In this document: one piece after another, positions 15,301 through 25,959 of the stretch
How positions within the stretch are numbered: the stretch's first letter is position 1
How the letters are laid out: each line of letters starts with the position of its first letter
Assembly: GCF_910592395.1 (NCBI RefSeq)
Contig: NC_088311.1
Span: 4,342,501-4,406,500 of the forward strand
Direction of reading: 5' to 3'
DNA length: 64,000 bases
Origin: Lineus longissimus
Taxonomy: Eukaryota > Nemertea > Pilidiophora > Heteronemertea > Lineidae
Notes under the pieces: model-generated
Told to the model about the DNA's origin: nothing
Seen by the model: the letters and a program-made list of their open reading frames with translations, nothing else
Databases searched by the model: none
Position numbers and translations under genes: made by a program

Positions 15301-15401
15301 TCACCAATAGTTTCATCGCTTTCTATGAAATTTTCTTCCAGTTCCATGCTGCTGGTAGACGAGGATTCCCTTGTTCGGGCTTCCCCGGCTCGTGACGTCA
15401 T
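322..15401 (-). CDS. TBC1D2: TBC1 domain family member 2-like Rab GTPase-activating protein (PH + coiled coil + TBC), 3' end off window
   Basis: Sixteen exons, read from the right: 15401-14926, 14141-13997, 13767-13515, 13368-12980, 12810-12683, 12455-12321, 12070-11860, 11621-11515, 11235-11144, 2916-2811, 2551-2428, 2177-2032, 1760-1649, 1372-1241, 977-840, 633-322. All have GT-AG borders and matching phases. They total 3006 nt, or 1002 codons, and the last ends at a phase-0 donor, so the C-terminus lies beyond the left edge. A PH domain (LCGYLSKLGNRG to MMYWLQELQKRR) spans exons 1-2. Coiled coils fill exons 5-9 (KDELAGVEEELEAHKDIVRL). The TBC domain starts at KWENYF in exon 13 and carries the arginine finger IELDLLRT and the glutamine finger GYCQGLNRL, so GAP activity should be intact. 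The family (Armus) inactivates Rab7 and binds Rac/cadherin complexes on endosomes. The start is the first ATG of the PH frame, embedded in a CRE-like TGACGTCA. Paralogue assignment (TBC1D2 versus 2B) is uncertain because invertebrates usually have one copy. Confidence 0.9.
3336..7140 (-). CDS. Large alternative first exon of the TBC1D2-like gene (1268-residue disordered N-terminus)
   Basis: An uninterrupted 3805-nt reading frame begins at ATG 7140 in the context CACAATGG. It leaves the gene at a strong donor (GTAAGTGC) just left of 3336. The donor phase is 1, identical to that of coiled-coil exon 9 (ends 11144). Both therefore join in frame to exon 2916-2811 and then to the complete TBC domain. 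An in-frame stop lies upstream at 7233-7231 and no in-frame acceptor was found, so this behaves as an alternative first exon with its own promoter, not a cassette exon. The protein is rich in Ser, Arg, Lys and Asp, with basic clusters (RQRKKHRRQYTQ), repeated SLD and SFDNILDS-type segments, and a C-terminal amphipathic stretch (DDISKSVEDVQNQIRSAVRR). I recognise no domain. It would replace the PH and coiled-coil half with a long disordered arm, predicting different targeting of the same GAP domain. A real exon is very likely. Its use as an alternative start is inferred. Confidence 0.75.
7241..11143 (-). other. Intron 9 of TBC1D2-like gene / presumed internal promoter region
   Basis: Apart from the minisatellite at about 9870-10325 this stretch has no exon I can support. 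Its right end must splice to the 2916 acceptor in the full-length form. The few hundred bases next to 7240 should hold the promoter or 5' untranslated exon of the alternative form. A possible acceptor TTTAG lies near 7302, but every frame after it stops quickly, so it could only serve a non-coding leader. An AT-dinucleotide-like tract (ACATAT repeats) sits near 7985-8005. Confidence 0.5.
9870..10325. repeat. 34-bp minisatellite in TBC1D2 intron
   Basis: About 12 imperfect head-to-tail copies of a 34-bp unit containing GACTCAATCAGGGGAAGCAG followed by CCAATAGAGTAC. Spacing is 34 bp wherever intact copies follow each other (for example 9979 to 10013). The right-hand copies are partly deleted. 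Confidence 0.9.
13135..13345 (-). repeat. 57-bp coding repeat in TBC1D2 exon 4 (GSSQTDIS repeats)
   Basis: Exon 4 encodes four consecutive 19-residue units beginning GSSQTDIS(T/A)P, separating the PH domain from the coiled coils. The period is 57 bp, so copy-number change keeps the frame. Ser/Thr-rich spacing suggests a flexible, possibly phosphorylated linker (inference). Confidence 0.85.
14142..14284 (-). repeat. 71-bp tandem duplication covering the TBC1D2 exon-2 splice acceptor
   Basis: The pyrimidine tract and AG just before exon 2 (acceptor at 14142-14143) recur 71 bp upstream, at 14213-14214, with only a few mismatches. Using the outer acceptor would add 71 nt and a stop codon within about 20 codons, so the inner one should be the functional site. 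Confidence 0.85.
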
Positions 15402-15714
15402 CGCAATGTATTTTTAGAAAATAGGTGCTGCCATCTATAGTCTATTCCGAAGAGAGTGTGGCGGCTGCGAGCTACATCAAACAGACCCTGTTCAAGCGGA
15501 TCGAAGCTAATTCGTATTTCGCGCGTTATGAACTAATGGTGGCGTCACCTGTTACTTCTAGAATAATTCCGCCATTCCTCGAAGTGTTCATCGAGGATGT
15601 AACAAATTGCCCCCACAACGGTTCTTTCATCTGAAGTTCGTTTTTTTACACAAAAACACCAAGATTTAATCGAAAATCTCGCTCTAAACCGACGTTCAAC
15701 GATATTTCACCATC
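15402..15714. promoter_or_regulatory. Shared divergent promoter between TBC1D2 and SF3B5
   Basis: Only 313 bp separate the start codons of two head-to-head genes, and the stretch has no TATA box that I can see. A consensus CRE (TGACGTCA, 15393-15400) overlaps the TBC1D2 initiation codon. The compact, TATA-less layout is typical of bidirectional housekeeping promoters. Activity in both directions is inferred. Confidence 0.6.
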
Positions 15715-15972
15715 ATGGGTGATAGATACAATATTCACAGTCAGTTAGAACATCTGCAGTCGAAATATATCGGCACAGGGCATGCAGATACGAATAAATG
15801 GGAATGGTGCACAAACCAGCACAGAGACAGTACATGTTCATACATTGGACACTTTGATATGCTGAACTATTTCGCCCTTGTCGAAAATGAAACAAAGGCC
15901 AGGGTTAAATTCAACCTGATGGAGAAGATGTTACAGCCGTGTGGCCCACCACCAGAAAGGCCTGAGGACTAG
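15715..15972 (+). CDS. SF3B5: Splicing factor 3B subunit 5 (SF3b10)
   Basis: An intronless 85-residue protein, matching the usual size of about 86. It is recognised by nearly invariant segments such as IHSQLEHLQSKYIGTGHAD, KWEWCTNQHRDS and FNLMEKMLQPCGPP. SF3B5 is a small structural subunit of the SF3b complex in U2 snRNP. It packs against SF3B1/SF3B3 and helps hold the branch-point recognition module in the nucleus. The start is the only upstream ATG in frame (context ATCATGG). It is head to head with the TBC1D2-like gene. Lack of introns is common for this gene in animals. No odd residues were noticed. Confidence 0.97.
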   Translation: MGDRYNIHSQLEHLQSKYIGTGHADTNKWEWCTNQHRDSTCSYIGHFDMLNYFALVENETKARVKFNLMEKMLQPCGPPPERPED

Positions 15973-16379
15973 ACTCCACCCTGCCCTGTTTATGGCATGC
16001 ATTCTCAGATTCTGATTCAGGATCGATGATGGAACATTATTTTTTTCGCGAGGTACCGCATTCAATTATTCATGACGGGGTATGGCATACAGAGAGAGCT
16101 GAAGGAGAACAGGAGTGCGCCACACCAGCAAAATTAACCAACAGATCATCTCATCTTTGTTTCTGTTCATCAATCGTCGTCTTTGACTGAGAGGAGGATG
16201 AATTTTAGTGTTGGATCAAAAACTTTCCATGTGTTATCTTAAAAATAAGACAATTTATAGATGGATTTTAAAAAGTTATCTTGACTTTGAACTGAGATGA
16301 AAACTTGGGGAACACTTTAGAGAGTGGATGTGTATAACTAGCTTCTTCGAGATTGTGCATTGGGAAAGTTGATGGACTG

Positions 16380-16385
16380 AATAAA
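16380..16385 (+). terminator. Likely SF3B5 polyadenylation signal
   Basis: First canonical AATAAA after the SF3B5 stop, about 410 bases downstream, which would give a short 3' UTR. The use of this site is inferred. Confidence 0.5.
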
Positions 16386-16849
16386 GTTCTTGAGACAATG
16401 CCGTTCTTGAGGCTATGCTCACACTAGGACATGCATGGCTTGGCACTAACAGAGACTTCAGGGACAGTGTGTGTTGTTTGATATCTCTATAGCTTGGACA
16501 GGACTGCTCACTCTGGTGTCACATATCAGTGGATCTCAATTGCCCTAAAAACTGTCATGGGTGACAAACTAACAATTATTTTACATTACCATGACGTTGA
16601 CGTCTGATTGGCAATTGCTATGTTGACCTGAAACTTTTCTGTCAAATTGGACTTTGAACTTCCTTTTTTAACGCAATTCAAGAATAACTTGATATCAATT
16701 GAAATAAATGTTTTGGACTTTTCAGTGTCGCTCTGGTGGTACATGTACTTTATTATTCCGATGTCATTTTTTTCTAAACTTCAGGAATGTGCCTGTGCAA
16801 AGAATAACACTAGATTGGTCTGATAATAGGTGTTCTGTGTTCCTTCTAG

Positions 16850-17765
16850 GACTTTGTAGATCAAGTTGTCCTTGGTCTGTCATCTTCACAGAACAAGTTG
16901 TCCCTGATCTGTTCATCATTCTAGAACATTCAAAAAGTTGTACCTGGTCTTTACAGAACAAGCTGTCCCAATATGTTCATCTTAAATGCTTTATAGAACA
17001 GGTTGTCCCGGATCTGTTCATCCGTAGGGAACAAGATGTCCCTGGTCTGTTCATATTTCTAGGATAGGACAAAGTTATCCTTGATCTGTTCATCTTCAAA
17101 GAACAAGCCCTTCCTGATTTGCTAACCTGAAATGTTCATCCTGGAGGACAAATTATCCCCAAGTTGCTCATGCAAGTGGTCCCTGAATTGCTCCTCGAGA
17201 ACACATTGCCTTGATCTGTTCATTCTCGAGGACAAGTTGTTCTTTATCTGTACATCCTCGAGGACAAGTTGTCCCTTAGTTGCACATCTTCGAGAACAAG
17301 TTGTCCCTGAGTAACTCATCCTCGAAGACAGGTTGTCCCGAGTTGCTCATCCATGAAGACAAGTTGTACCTTAGTTGCACATCTTCGAGAACAAGTTGTA
17401 CCATGAGTTGCTCATCCTCGAAGACAAGTTGTACCATGAGTTGCTCATCCACGAAGACAAGTTGTACCATGAGTTGCTAATCCACGAAGACAAGTTGTAC
17501 CATGAGTTGCTTATCCACGAGGACGAGTTGTACCTGGGTCGCTCATCCTTAGTTGTCCTTGAGTTGACAAGATGTCCCGAGTTGCTCATATCCTCGAGGA
17601 CAATTCGTTGTCCCTGAGTTGCCCATCCTCGAGGACGTACGAGTTGTCCTTGATCTGTTAATCCTCGAGGACAAGTAATAGTTGTGACTGATAAATTCGT
17701 CCTCCGAGATAAGTTTCCTGATCAACTCATCTTAAAGGACAACACTGATCTTTCTGTCTTTGAGG
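16850..17765. repeat. 33-bp minisatellite downstream of SF3B5
   Basis: About 25 to 28 diverged copies of a 33-bp unit, typified by AGTTGCTCATCCTCGAAGAC plus AAGTTGTACCATG. The core between about 17280 and 17520 is the most regular and the flanks decay. Because the period is a multiple of three, several frames on both strands stay open and yield repetitive spurious peptides. I treat these as non-coding. Confidence 0.9.
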
Positions 17766-18530
17766 ACAAACTTATTCTAAAGAACCTGGTCAAGGGACTT
17801 AACGATGCTAAAGTACAATAAGTTGCCGACGCTCTCTGAAAACGTTGTGTCACTTTATCTTCATGGTGACAAAAGTTAGCAACAAAAACGTTGAATTACC
17901 TCGTTTATTACTAGAATCTAATCTTATTCATCTTATCGAAATTTCACTACATACCTAAACTACTGTTCTCAACAAATTATCAGATTACAGTATAGCAACA
18001 GTCACTGAAAATGTCGACGCTCGTGCAACGTTACCTAAGGGATGCAATTCGGGTACTTGTCTTATTAGGGATGTGATTATAAACGATCCGCGATACGAGG
18101 GCGAGTGTCACAATCTGCTACATTTCAAAATAATAATATCATGTTCATTGTTAGTGTGTGAGTAATGATTGTGCCTATATGTGTATGCACCAAATAAAAC
18201 AGGACAGTCGTGCCGGAGTGATTATACAGTGCGCATCACAAGCGTAGAATCACAGATAATTTAATGGCTCGATGAAAAACGTCGCTAAAGACACTGATCT
18301 TACGTACGCGGTCATCATCAATTAATGCCATGGTCTCCATTATTTTTTTTCACTCTAATCCGCCATCATTTTCCCATAGATACTGGTTCTCGTTACCGAA
18401 TGTCATTCGTTCATTACCTACAGTCCCATATGTTTCAAATGCATTTTTGCACTGCATCAACGAACAAAAAATGTCAAATCTTCAACCATATCTTCTTAAC
18501 TTGGGACGAAATGACATTGACTGGATGCCT
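17766..18530. other. Intergenic / presumed 3' flank of PAQR gene
   Basis: No coding signal. It should contain the 3' UTR of the minus-strand progestin receptor gene. AAATAAAACA at about 18192 is in plus orientation and so is not its poly(A) signal. Confidence 0.5.
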
Positions 18531-19721
18531 TCACAATTTGCGGATGACAACTCTTCTTTGTAAAATCGTTGATTTCCTTAGGACTCTGGGACTGGTGCTC
18601 GCTTCCAAATACGACCTTTTCTCACGGCGTCGCTGATGGTCCACCGTATCACTACCAGCACATCTCGGGAGTTCGTGATGCTCCTCGTCTACCACTTGTC
18701 TTGCTATTCGACTGGCGCAGACTATCAAGAATAAATCGGTCAGTATGAGAATCCCGACCACGTACAAACATGTTTCGTATCCAGGAAGGTTCGCCAATAC
18801 ATCCGGACTACGCTCACCGTTGGTGGTGTAGTCATAATGAGTAGCGTACAATTGAAAGACCATGGTACAAACAAGAAAGACGTGCCATAACTGGTGTCCT
18901 TGACCGAGCATGTCGAATTCGCCGTAAGCGTAGATCTCGGGGACATGGGATACGAAGAAGAATGTGGCTGCGAAAAAGGTGATGAGATGATATCGGTGGA
19001 GGTGCCATGATTGTACGTCTACAGGATCTGGGTTCGGATTGAGGAAGTAGCAACGGACATACCGCGGAAAACCCATTAGGAACATGCAAGCATACGGCGG
19101 GACCGTAGATATGACGAACCACATTTTCCTCCGGTGATGGTGATGGAGGCTGTACTTCACTTTTCCGTAACAAATACAAAAACACATTGTCGCACAACAC
19201 ACCACAAGGATTGGCAAGAACAGGCGTCCGAAATAGTAAACCATGTCTTTGTCGCAGGTGTAAAACAAGATGCATGTGCCCAACCCAAGACCGTAAATTC
19301 CCGCGCCGGCGTAATCAAATGAAAAAGTCACGTAATGCGCAAACGCTGATTTGGAGTGTATCAGATGGCAGACTCCACTGGCAGATGTACATATCAAGGA
19401 GCAGACGCCCAACATTAGATGTGGCCATGCACGTGGGTTATTCAGATAGTCCATGGTGTCATGGAAGTGTAACATGTACAGCACTATTAAGACGGACCCA
19501 ATCAGATGGGTCCAAACATTCACGGTCTCGTTGTGCCATTGGACAAGACTGAAGAAGTAATATCGCCATGGTTTGTAGGGTGGACGGTAGCCAGCCTCAA
19601 TTCCTGGCTCCCACGTAGGCTTGGGGACAAGTTCCTTGGGGACGTTTTCTTGAACCTGCAGTCGTTTCAGCTCCTGCCAGGGATGCCAGCTTTCGTGTGT
19701 AACTTCATGAGCTCGGGTCGC
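18531..19721 (-). CDS. Membrane progestin receptor (PAQR family, class II mPR), main exon
   Basis: A single 1191-nt exon encodes 396 residues of a PAQR seven-transmembrane protein. Family hallmarks include GYRPPYKPWRYYFFS, QWHNETVNVWTHLIG, the TM-associated HYVTFSFDYAG and the late motif GQGHQLWHVF. It is closest to the mPR alpha/beta/gamma group (PAQR5/7/8), which bind progestins at the plasma membrane and couple to G-protein-type signalling. The open frame continues upstream only from a non-ATG codon. A strong acceptor (GTGTACTTGCAG) precedes codon 1 at 19721 in phase 0, and the first in-frame ATG would cut into the conserved core. An upstream exon carrying the start must therefore exist and was not found. 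A basic C-terminal tail (HQRRREKRSYLEAS) follows the last helix. Confidence 0.85.
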   Translation of the reverse strand, partial: ATRAHEVTHESWHPWQELKRLQVQENVPKELVPKPTWEPGIEAGYRPPYKPWRYYFFSLVQWHNETVNVWTHLIGSVLIVLYMLHFHDTMDYLNNPRAWPHLMLGVCSLICTSASGVCHLIHSKSAFAHYVTFSFDYAGAGIYGLGLGTCILFYTCDKDMVYYFGRLFLPILVVCCATMCFCICYGKVKYSLHHHHRRKMWFVISTVPPYACMFLMGFPRYVRCYFLNPNPDPVDVQSWHLHRYHLITFFAATFFFVSHVPEIYAYGEFDMLGQGHQLWHVFLVCTMVFQLYATHYDYTTNGERSPDVLANLPGYETCLYVVGILILTDLFLIVCASRIARQVVDEEHHELPRCAGSDTVDHQRRREKRSYLEASTSPRVLRKSTILQRRVVIRKL

Positions 19722-22076
19722 CTGCAAGTACACGAAAATGGTTTTGAGAGCTGAGAGTAAAGACAAGTCATGATGTGTTTTGGACAGTAGCTGGATGTGA
19801 CTGACGGCGGAAAATCGCTATTCAGTGGAACTACTGAAGACACATCTTATGTAGTAGTGATAGTAGTGCCTGGGAACAAGTCTGCCAAACTGTCCTTGAC
19901 CATTTCAAAACTCCTAGCATGAAATTTCGTGTCACGGATTAATGCCATTGTCTGAAAATTACACTAATGGGTAAATACAGATAAGGAGCTTGGTCACAAA
20001 AGAAAAATGATTGTATAATATATTAGTTTTGTTTATCTCGAAATAATAATATATACTGTTAGGTTATGTACTTTAAAATCGGCTCTCAAGCGCCGCACAA
20101 ATGAGCAAATTCGATTTTCTTCAGGAATCGAGTCAAAGTTGCGAATGCCGGATCAAGCGGGCGAGAACAATCTATAATTGGGCAAATCGATTGAGATTAC
20201 GGTAGAGAACGATAATTGACAAATCTCAATTATACCTTTCTTCCTGCGATTCCGTCTTTTATGTTGACAAGTCGATGTCTGATCTTACTTTTAAGACACA
20301 ATGTTGATGCAGTTAGGTTTGAAAGCTGTCGCGTCACTGTATCCATGGTATAATCAGAAGATGGTCGCAGCCAGGTGATTTTATTTCATGGAAAGTTTGC
20401 AATTATCTGGTTGTGCATGAGTTGTTTGTCCTAGGATGTGTGCACAATTGATTGTCATCTCACTTTTCTTATCCCAGTCCTTAGAAAGACATAGTCACAA
20501 TCAGTTCGTATCGTCTACTCCTTTACGTTACGAAGGGACATATAGCAGTCCGATTTCATGGCACGGAATGTCAGTCAATCAGATCACCTCAATCACACAC
20601 TTACAGATTCTCAGGGGGCAGGTTTGTCCAGGATGGAGTCCGAAAGTGGCAGTACCAGATGAGGAGAACAGTATTTGTCCCATACGTTGTCCGTGGAATG
20701 AGTTGTCATTCACCCAAACCAAGTCGAATCGGTGAGTGTGAATTCGCAGCTTCTTATCATTCATGCAACAAATCCATCAACAGACCTGTCAACAGCTGGG
20801 ACGTCAGCACAACCATTCCATTCGGTGAAACTCATAACTCCATGATGTATATGCAGCTGTCAGGACGGCGCTGGAGCTCCGTGGTGCCACTGACACCTCC
20901 TACATATCGCAGTGCCTGTACCTTTGGTTGTTATACAAGTGCCATATATAGGCATTGGTTGTTATACAAGTGCCATATATATGTGTTGTGCGTGCGACAC
21001 AAAGGGCGCTGGTCACACATGGCCTCTCATTAGCACGGACTGCGCTCGCTCGGAGACTATCATTTGTTCATTGAAAATGGCATATCGCCATTCATGGTTT
21101 GTGGTTTGTTGTAGAAGTCTCCTTATGTTAGATATTGCATATAAAGTATATTGAATGAAGAGCCCCAAGTCGGAACGGAATGGTCTGAGGTCGATTGTAC
21201 ACAGAAGGGTTGTCAAGGCGGTCCGGTCGGTAAGCAGCATGGCCGGGCCGGTTCACAGCAGGGTAACAAGTCCGTCCTGGTCTGACGGCCTATAGTGTCT
21301 CCTCAGGCATGACAGAGAATCCCATATCAAATCGTCTGGGTGTTGGCCCCTTTTGCCATTATTTGAAGCGGTCCAAAATTAAACAAAACAGCAGATAAAG
21401 GGCCCGCTCAATAGGGAGTCGTTACCATTGCGTCGAGAAAGACGGGACCGTTCCTAGCTGGCTTTACATTATTCAAGGCTCTGTACTGCAACAGCAGCTT
21501 ATGTCTCGCTGCTGTCCTCTATTCGTGCTCCAGCTTCGTCGCATGGCCGAGATGAAATGCTGGAATACAAACTGTCTCCAATAATCCATTGAGTAGAAGT
21601 TGAAATGTTTACTTTTACAATCAGCTGTTATAATTATGGATGATGCAGCAACATTCATACACAATAAAGATTTTAAAAGAAAGAGACACAACCTCACACT
21701 GACTATGGCACAATTATGTTTATTTAACAAAATCATCATGAATACGCGGACTGCAGATAGACCAATAGTGCCCAGTCAAGACCATGGTTGTCAGGGGCCA
21801 TCACTTTGATATATGTACAAGGAAATCTTTAAATCAATATCAGTACCATCATTCACACTTCAAAAAGTTCATCTGAATCTGGATTTAAAGTTTCACTGGA
21901 TTAATATACAACCCTTAGCACTAAGACACCCTCTCAGTGATTTTAGTCCTTAATGAGTATGTTTTGGCAATTTGACCTCTGTAATCAGGGCACCTCCCTA
22001 TTAAGGACAGGATTGGACAGTCAAAAGAAAGGTTCAACTTTTTCTTTCAAGTTCCATACAGTTATTTATAGCAGAT
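19722..22076. other. Intergenic: PAQR upstream region and TMEM69 3' flank
   Basis: The missing first PAQR exon is expected here, but no convincing ATG plus phase-0 donor could be picked on the minus strand. A short direct duplication (GTTATACAAGTGCCATATAT) occurs at 20930 and 20960. A reverse-strand AATAAA (plus-strand TTTATT at 21719-21724) may end TMEM69 transcripts. Open frames at 20.4-21.2 kb show no family resemblance. Confidence 0.45.
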
Positions 22077-22928
22077 TCACTCTTGTTTTTCATTTTGGTC
22101 TTCAGTGTGCTTATCTGAAATGATATATTTACACATAAAAGTTGTCCAAAGAGAGAGAACTGCAACAAAACTAAGTACAAATCTCAACCCTTTAAACCAT
22201 AAAGGATAACCATACATAGTAGTGTCAAAGTAGGCAGCAGCTCCTAGTCCTCCCATCAGGGTGAAAATAGATAGTGGTTCTGGAAGCAGGAGACCAACCC
22301 AAGCAACTAAAGATGGGGCAACACTATAGCCCAGATTGGTCCAGTCTGGTCTCACAACACTGTCCTCAGGGAGTGTCAACCCCCATCTTACTCCACCAAG
22401 AAATGAAAGAATTGTTGCACCGTAAGCTATTTGCGCAAAGGCAATAACTGGTGAAAAAGCTTGGGTGAATATCATGTAAACAGGGGCAGATATGAAGGGG
22501 ACAAGACCGGATAAGCCCAGCACAAGTGCAGGTGCAGGAGAGTGCTTCACTTCCTTCAGTTCTTTTATAAGAGTGAGTGCTCGACTTTTTGGTATTGAGT
22601 CATGAAGGTTCTTTGAAGTATGAAGGTTCCTATTGAGGCAGGATTGAGCAGATATTGCAGCATCTGATACACATAGTGTTTCTGTGTAGAGGTTACGGTA
22701 CGTAGGTGTGTCTCCAAGATTTGTCAGAGGGAGTGGTGCAGGTATGTGTAGAGTTCTTCCAAATCTTGGCTGGGATAAAGGTCCCATACAACTGCTTGAT
22801 GGCTTTGCCAAGTGATGTGGGTCTACAAAGATTAAGTTCCTTAGAGTTGGCAACCTGCACTGCTGAAACAACTTGAAGCTATGACGGATCATGATGAATA
22901 CCATGTATACTGCCGAGGTATACTGCAT
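22077..22928 (-). CDS. TMEM69: Transmembrane protein 69 (DUF3429 family)
   Basis: The conserved C-terminal domain is recognisable from LGLSGLVPFISAPV, FAQIAYGATILSFLGGVRWG, the proline-rich PEPLSIFTLMGGLGAAAYF and a final TM before KYIISDKH. It has five or so membrane segments. The N-terminal half is poorly conserved. It includes MIRHSFKLFQQCRLP, which looks like a mitochondrial presequence (inference). The 3' splice acceptor at 22938 (CCTTTCCAG) shows that the frame beyond it is intron, so the start is one of three in-frame ATGs (22928, 22904 or 22892). The longest is given, for 283 residues against about 247 in human. Upstream exon(s) are non-coding and not located. TMEM69 is an uncharacterised inner-membrane-type protein related to bacterial DUF3429 proteins. 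Confidence 0.85.
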   Translation of the reverse strand: MQYTSAVYMVFIMIRHSFKLFQQCRLPTLRNLIFVDPHHLAKPSSSCMGPLSQPRFGRTLHIPAPLPLTNLGDTPTYRNLYTETLCVSDAAISAQSCLNRNLHTSKNLHDSIPKSRALTLIKELKEVKHSPAPALVLGLSGLVPFISAPVYMIFTQAFSPVIAFAQIAYGATILSFLGGVRWGLTLPEDSVVRPDWTNLGYSVAPSLVAWVGLLLPEPLSIFTLMGGLGAAAYFDTTMYGYPLWFKGLRFVLSFVAVLSLWTTFMCKYIISDKHTEDQNEKQE

Positions 22929-23489
22929 GCAAGGGTACCTGGAAAGGAATTGAAAACATCTTAAGTAAAACAGTGCCTGGGCAAGGGACATTTTTTGGGA
23001 CACCCTGTCACAGGTCATGTTCCTCACTTTAGGCCTTTTTGGCGTCAATATATACCTTTAGGCATGAATTTACAAACATTCGTCAAGTTACAAGAATATG
23101 GATCAATAAAAGGACGATTCAGTAGCATACTACGTGACCGAGAGGCCTCGTTAATGTGTGATTTCCTACTTTTACAAGCGAAAATTTTTCGAAAAGTTAC
23201 ATTCAGCAGTCGGCTGAAGTGTCTGCAGGTTAGCCTTACACTCCAAACTCTCTGCCCACGTCAATCTGTCGTCAACCTTATGAATATTGTCAGGCTGTTC
23301 ACTGCAAGCAGGTTCTGTGTTCCGACAATAAAAATAGTTCTAAAGTTTCATTGTTTGATTTGAAAAAATGGCACATAATTTCACATAAAGAATTACAAAT
23401 ATAGTGAGGTTCTATATAAAGGAGAAATTTTACTCAATTGGCAGAGTGAATATTGTTTGATCAGCTTGGAGAATAAATCCATGGTTTGC

Positions 23490-23501
23490 TCAAGATGGCG
23501 G
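23490..23501 (+). promoter_or_regulatory. YY1-like site (AAGATGGCGG) between TMEM69 and vasculin
   Basis: CAAGATGGCGG fits the YY1 consensus AANATGGCGG, commonly found at transcription starts of housekeeping genes. It lies between the divergent TMEM69 and GPBP1 genes. The same motif overlaps the MAGOH start codon at 51513-51520. Function is inferred. Confidence 0.35.
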
Positions 23502-25933
23502 TCTCACTTGCAGGGAGTCAAACCTAAATCTAGCGAAATTTTGGGCTGCAGATTATAACAATTTCGGCCATTTTACGTATTTACATGCCAATTTTCAATC
23601 AAAGATAAAGTCCTAAATACACCCTTTTACTGGATGACATGCAATAAAATACCCGTGCTCTAAAAAGAAAAACACTCCAAGATACTACCCTTTGTATGTT
23701 GATGTATGCTGACGTTTTACTTGACGGAATTTTGTCTTAAAAAAGTGAAAATTTTCCAAGTCTTGATTGCATGCGGTGCACACACTTTTACACTACAATA
23801 CATACAACATGCATGCTCTTCTGTCCAATCATGCATGCGTGCAAATTTTTGTTCTTGACAAGACAAATTCATTTGACCAACTGCAGGCCAAGCGTAGCCC
23901 CTTCATTACAGCTCATGCGTGTTATCTTAGGAACTGAGATTTACATTACGTATGATCATGAAATTGCAGATGAAGATTGATCATTGAAGACATCAATATT
24001 TCCGAGCGATCGTGCCCATGCCAGGCTATGGCAATGGGCATGTTGATGTTTGGTTTTTTTGGCAGTCACAATGCGGATTCTACTATAGGCCCCTATAGTT
24101 CGCCAGTTCGGCGTGATAATGTGGTAATGACTGTTATCGGCACAAGAATCAAAAGCTGGTATACACTACAGACTCATTACAGAAGCCCGGATTTGTTTTT
24201 TGATATTTATTAGTAACACGTCTTGTTATCTTAATGACTTAAACTTTTATATTCCAGATGTTTGTAATGTAGGACCAGACAGGGGAGCATCAACTGGATT
24301 CATTTAGTGTTTTTCATTTGGATAATTATGCTGGAATGGAGAGGTCATTTATTTGATTGGATATTGCACTGAGATGGGAAATACACTCTGGATAATTCTC
24401 TGAAACGGGTGGTGACTGTGTTGGTGTCAGTCCCGGTGTCACTATGACTATGTTCAGATAGCCCATAGCAAACCTAACTTCAAACTTGCTCAACCTGTGT
24501 CAATCACAGAATCGAATTCGGGCCATATTTTCTGCGTGAACAGAAAATGAGAACAGGCTTGATATTCCCAATAATTTCTGGAGGTTTATCCTAGCAGAAA
24601 CTGACTTTAGAGCTTATCTTTTTGAAATGCTATTACAGAGGTTTTGTCCTATGTAGCGATACGCCTCCTGGGCTGTCCATAGCAGCCTGTTAGAAACTGT
24701 TGTACATAGTCTATTATTATGTTCTGTCTCAGGGTTAGTTGATGTAGTACGCGTTCAAATTTGTTGGTTCGAATGTGTGTGTGCGAAAAAGAAGAGAAGT
24801 TGTGGTCTAATGTGCTTCACTTCAAAAGGATAGATACTACTACTACTGGTAGATTTCTTTTCTGTCTGTGAAGAGATTTTGATTTGAGTGAGACTTTTTG
24901 ATCCTGTGCCTTTCCCGGTGACGATTCTAAAATCACCTGAGGTAGCAATGGAATTTGCAGTCATACTATGATTTATAATATCAATACTATTACTGCCATG
25001 ATTCAGTGGGACATTAGTCAAATCAGTCAGAGGACCTTATGATACGGAAAATTGCGGTGCAGATGCAGGTGGAGATGAATAGGACAAGATAAAGAATCGC
25101 ATCATACGTGTTGTGTGTAGACTTTTATCCAGGAGTGGATTAACTAACAACATTGTACTTGTACTCGGTTGAACGACAAATTGGCAGCAGCAGTTTAGTG
25201 GATGTGCTAGTTCTGTGCTGTGATTTGTAGGCAACGTATACATTTAAGAGCAACTGTAGGAGATTCAACTTTCATTTGTTCTTGGTGAGTATAATACTAG
25301 TAGACTTGAGACATTTGTTTGACCAGTGTTAACTCAATACATATTTTAGGGTAAATACTGTAGGTTTTGTCAGGTAATCCCTCCATCATTAATTATGAAA
25401 TACTCTGCAATTCAATTGTGCCCCTGCAATTCCAAACCGATTACTGTTGGCCACATCCTGTCAAAGTGCCCTGAACTAGGAGCCCTGAAGGAGGAGATCT
25501 CACCATCGATGCCTGTGGCTATATAATGTTGTGTCTGCAACCTGGAACTAGTGCTCATTTTGGGACGCTATGTAAGGTACATGGTGGTCTGCAGGGTCTA
25601 CTCCCGTTGTTCCTACTAGTCATTGTGCATGTGACGCAGTCATGAATGTTGTTTACATCTTTTAAGAAAGTAGGTCATCAGCTTGAGTATGAGTTATGAT
25701 CCATGTTATCAATATAATTGCTGCCTACCAATCTATTGAGGCATGTACTAGTAGTAAACATAATTGAGAGGTCATGTTTGTATGCAGATTGGCCCACTAT
25801 CAGTCATTTACTTATGAATGAAATACAGGTAAATTATTATGAAAGTTCAACTTTGATTTCAATTAATTTGGACATTAAAAGTCTTTTTCATTCAAATAAC
25901 AAGCATTGTTATGATTGTCTTTGACTTTTTCAG
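23502..25933. other. Upstream region / non-coding leader of vasculin
   Basis: The first coding vasculin exon begins with an acceptor at 25934, so at least one non-coding leader exon lies in or before this stretch. I could not fix its borders. No protein-coding ORF here shows homology that I recognise. Confidence 0.45.
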
Positions 25934-25959
25934 CATGTCACTATGTTCTAGTGGCCCCT

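Noticed and set aside
16708-17617. ORFs on both strands in the 33-bp array
   Set aside because: The period is a multiple of three, so openness in one unit extends through all. No start context, splice sites or homology.
20436-21154. ORFs upstream of the PAQR gene
   Set aside because: Short, overlapping in several frames, no domain resemblance and no fitting donor for the missing PAQR first exon.
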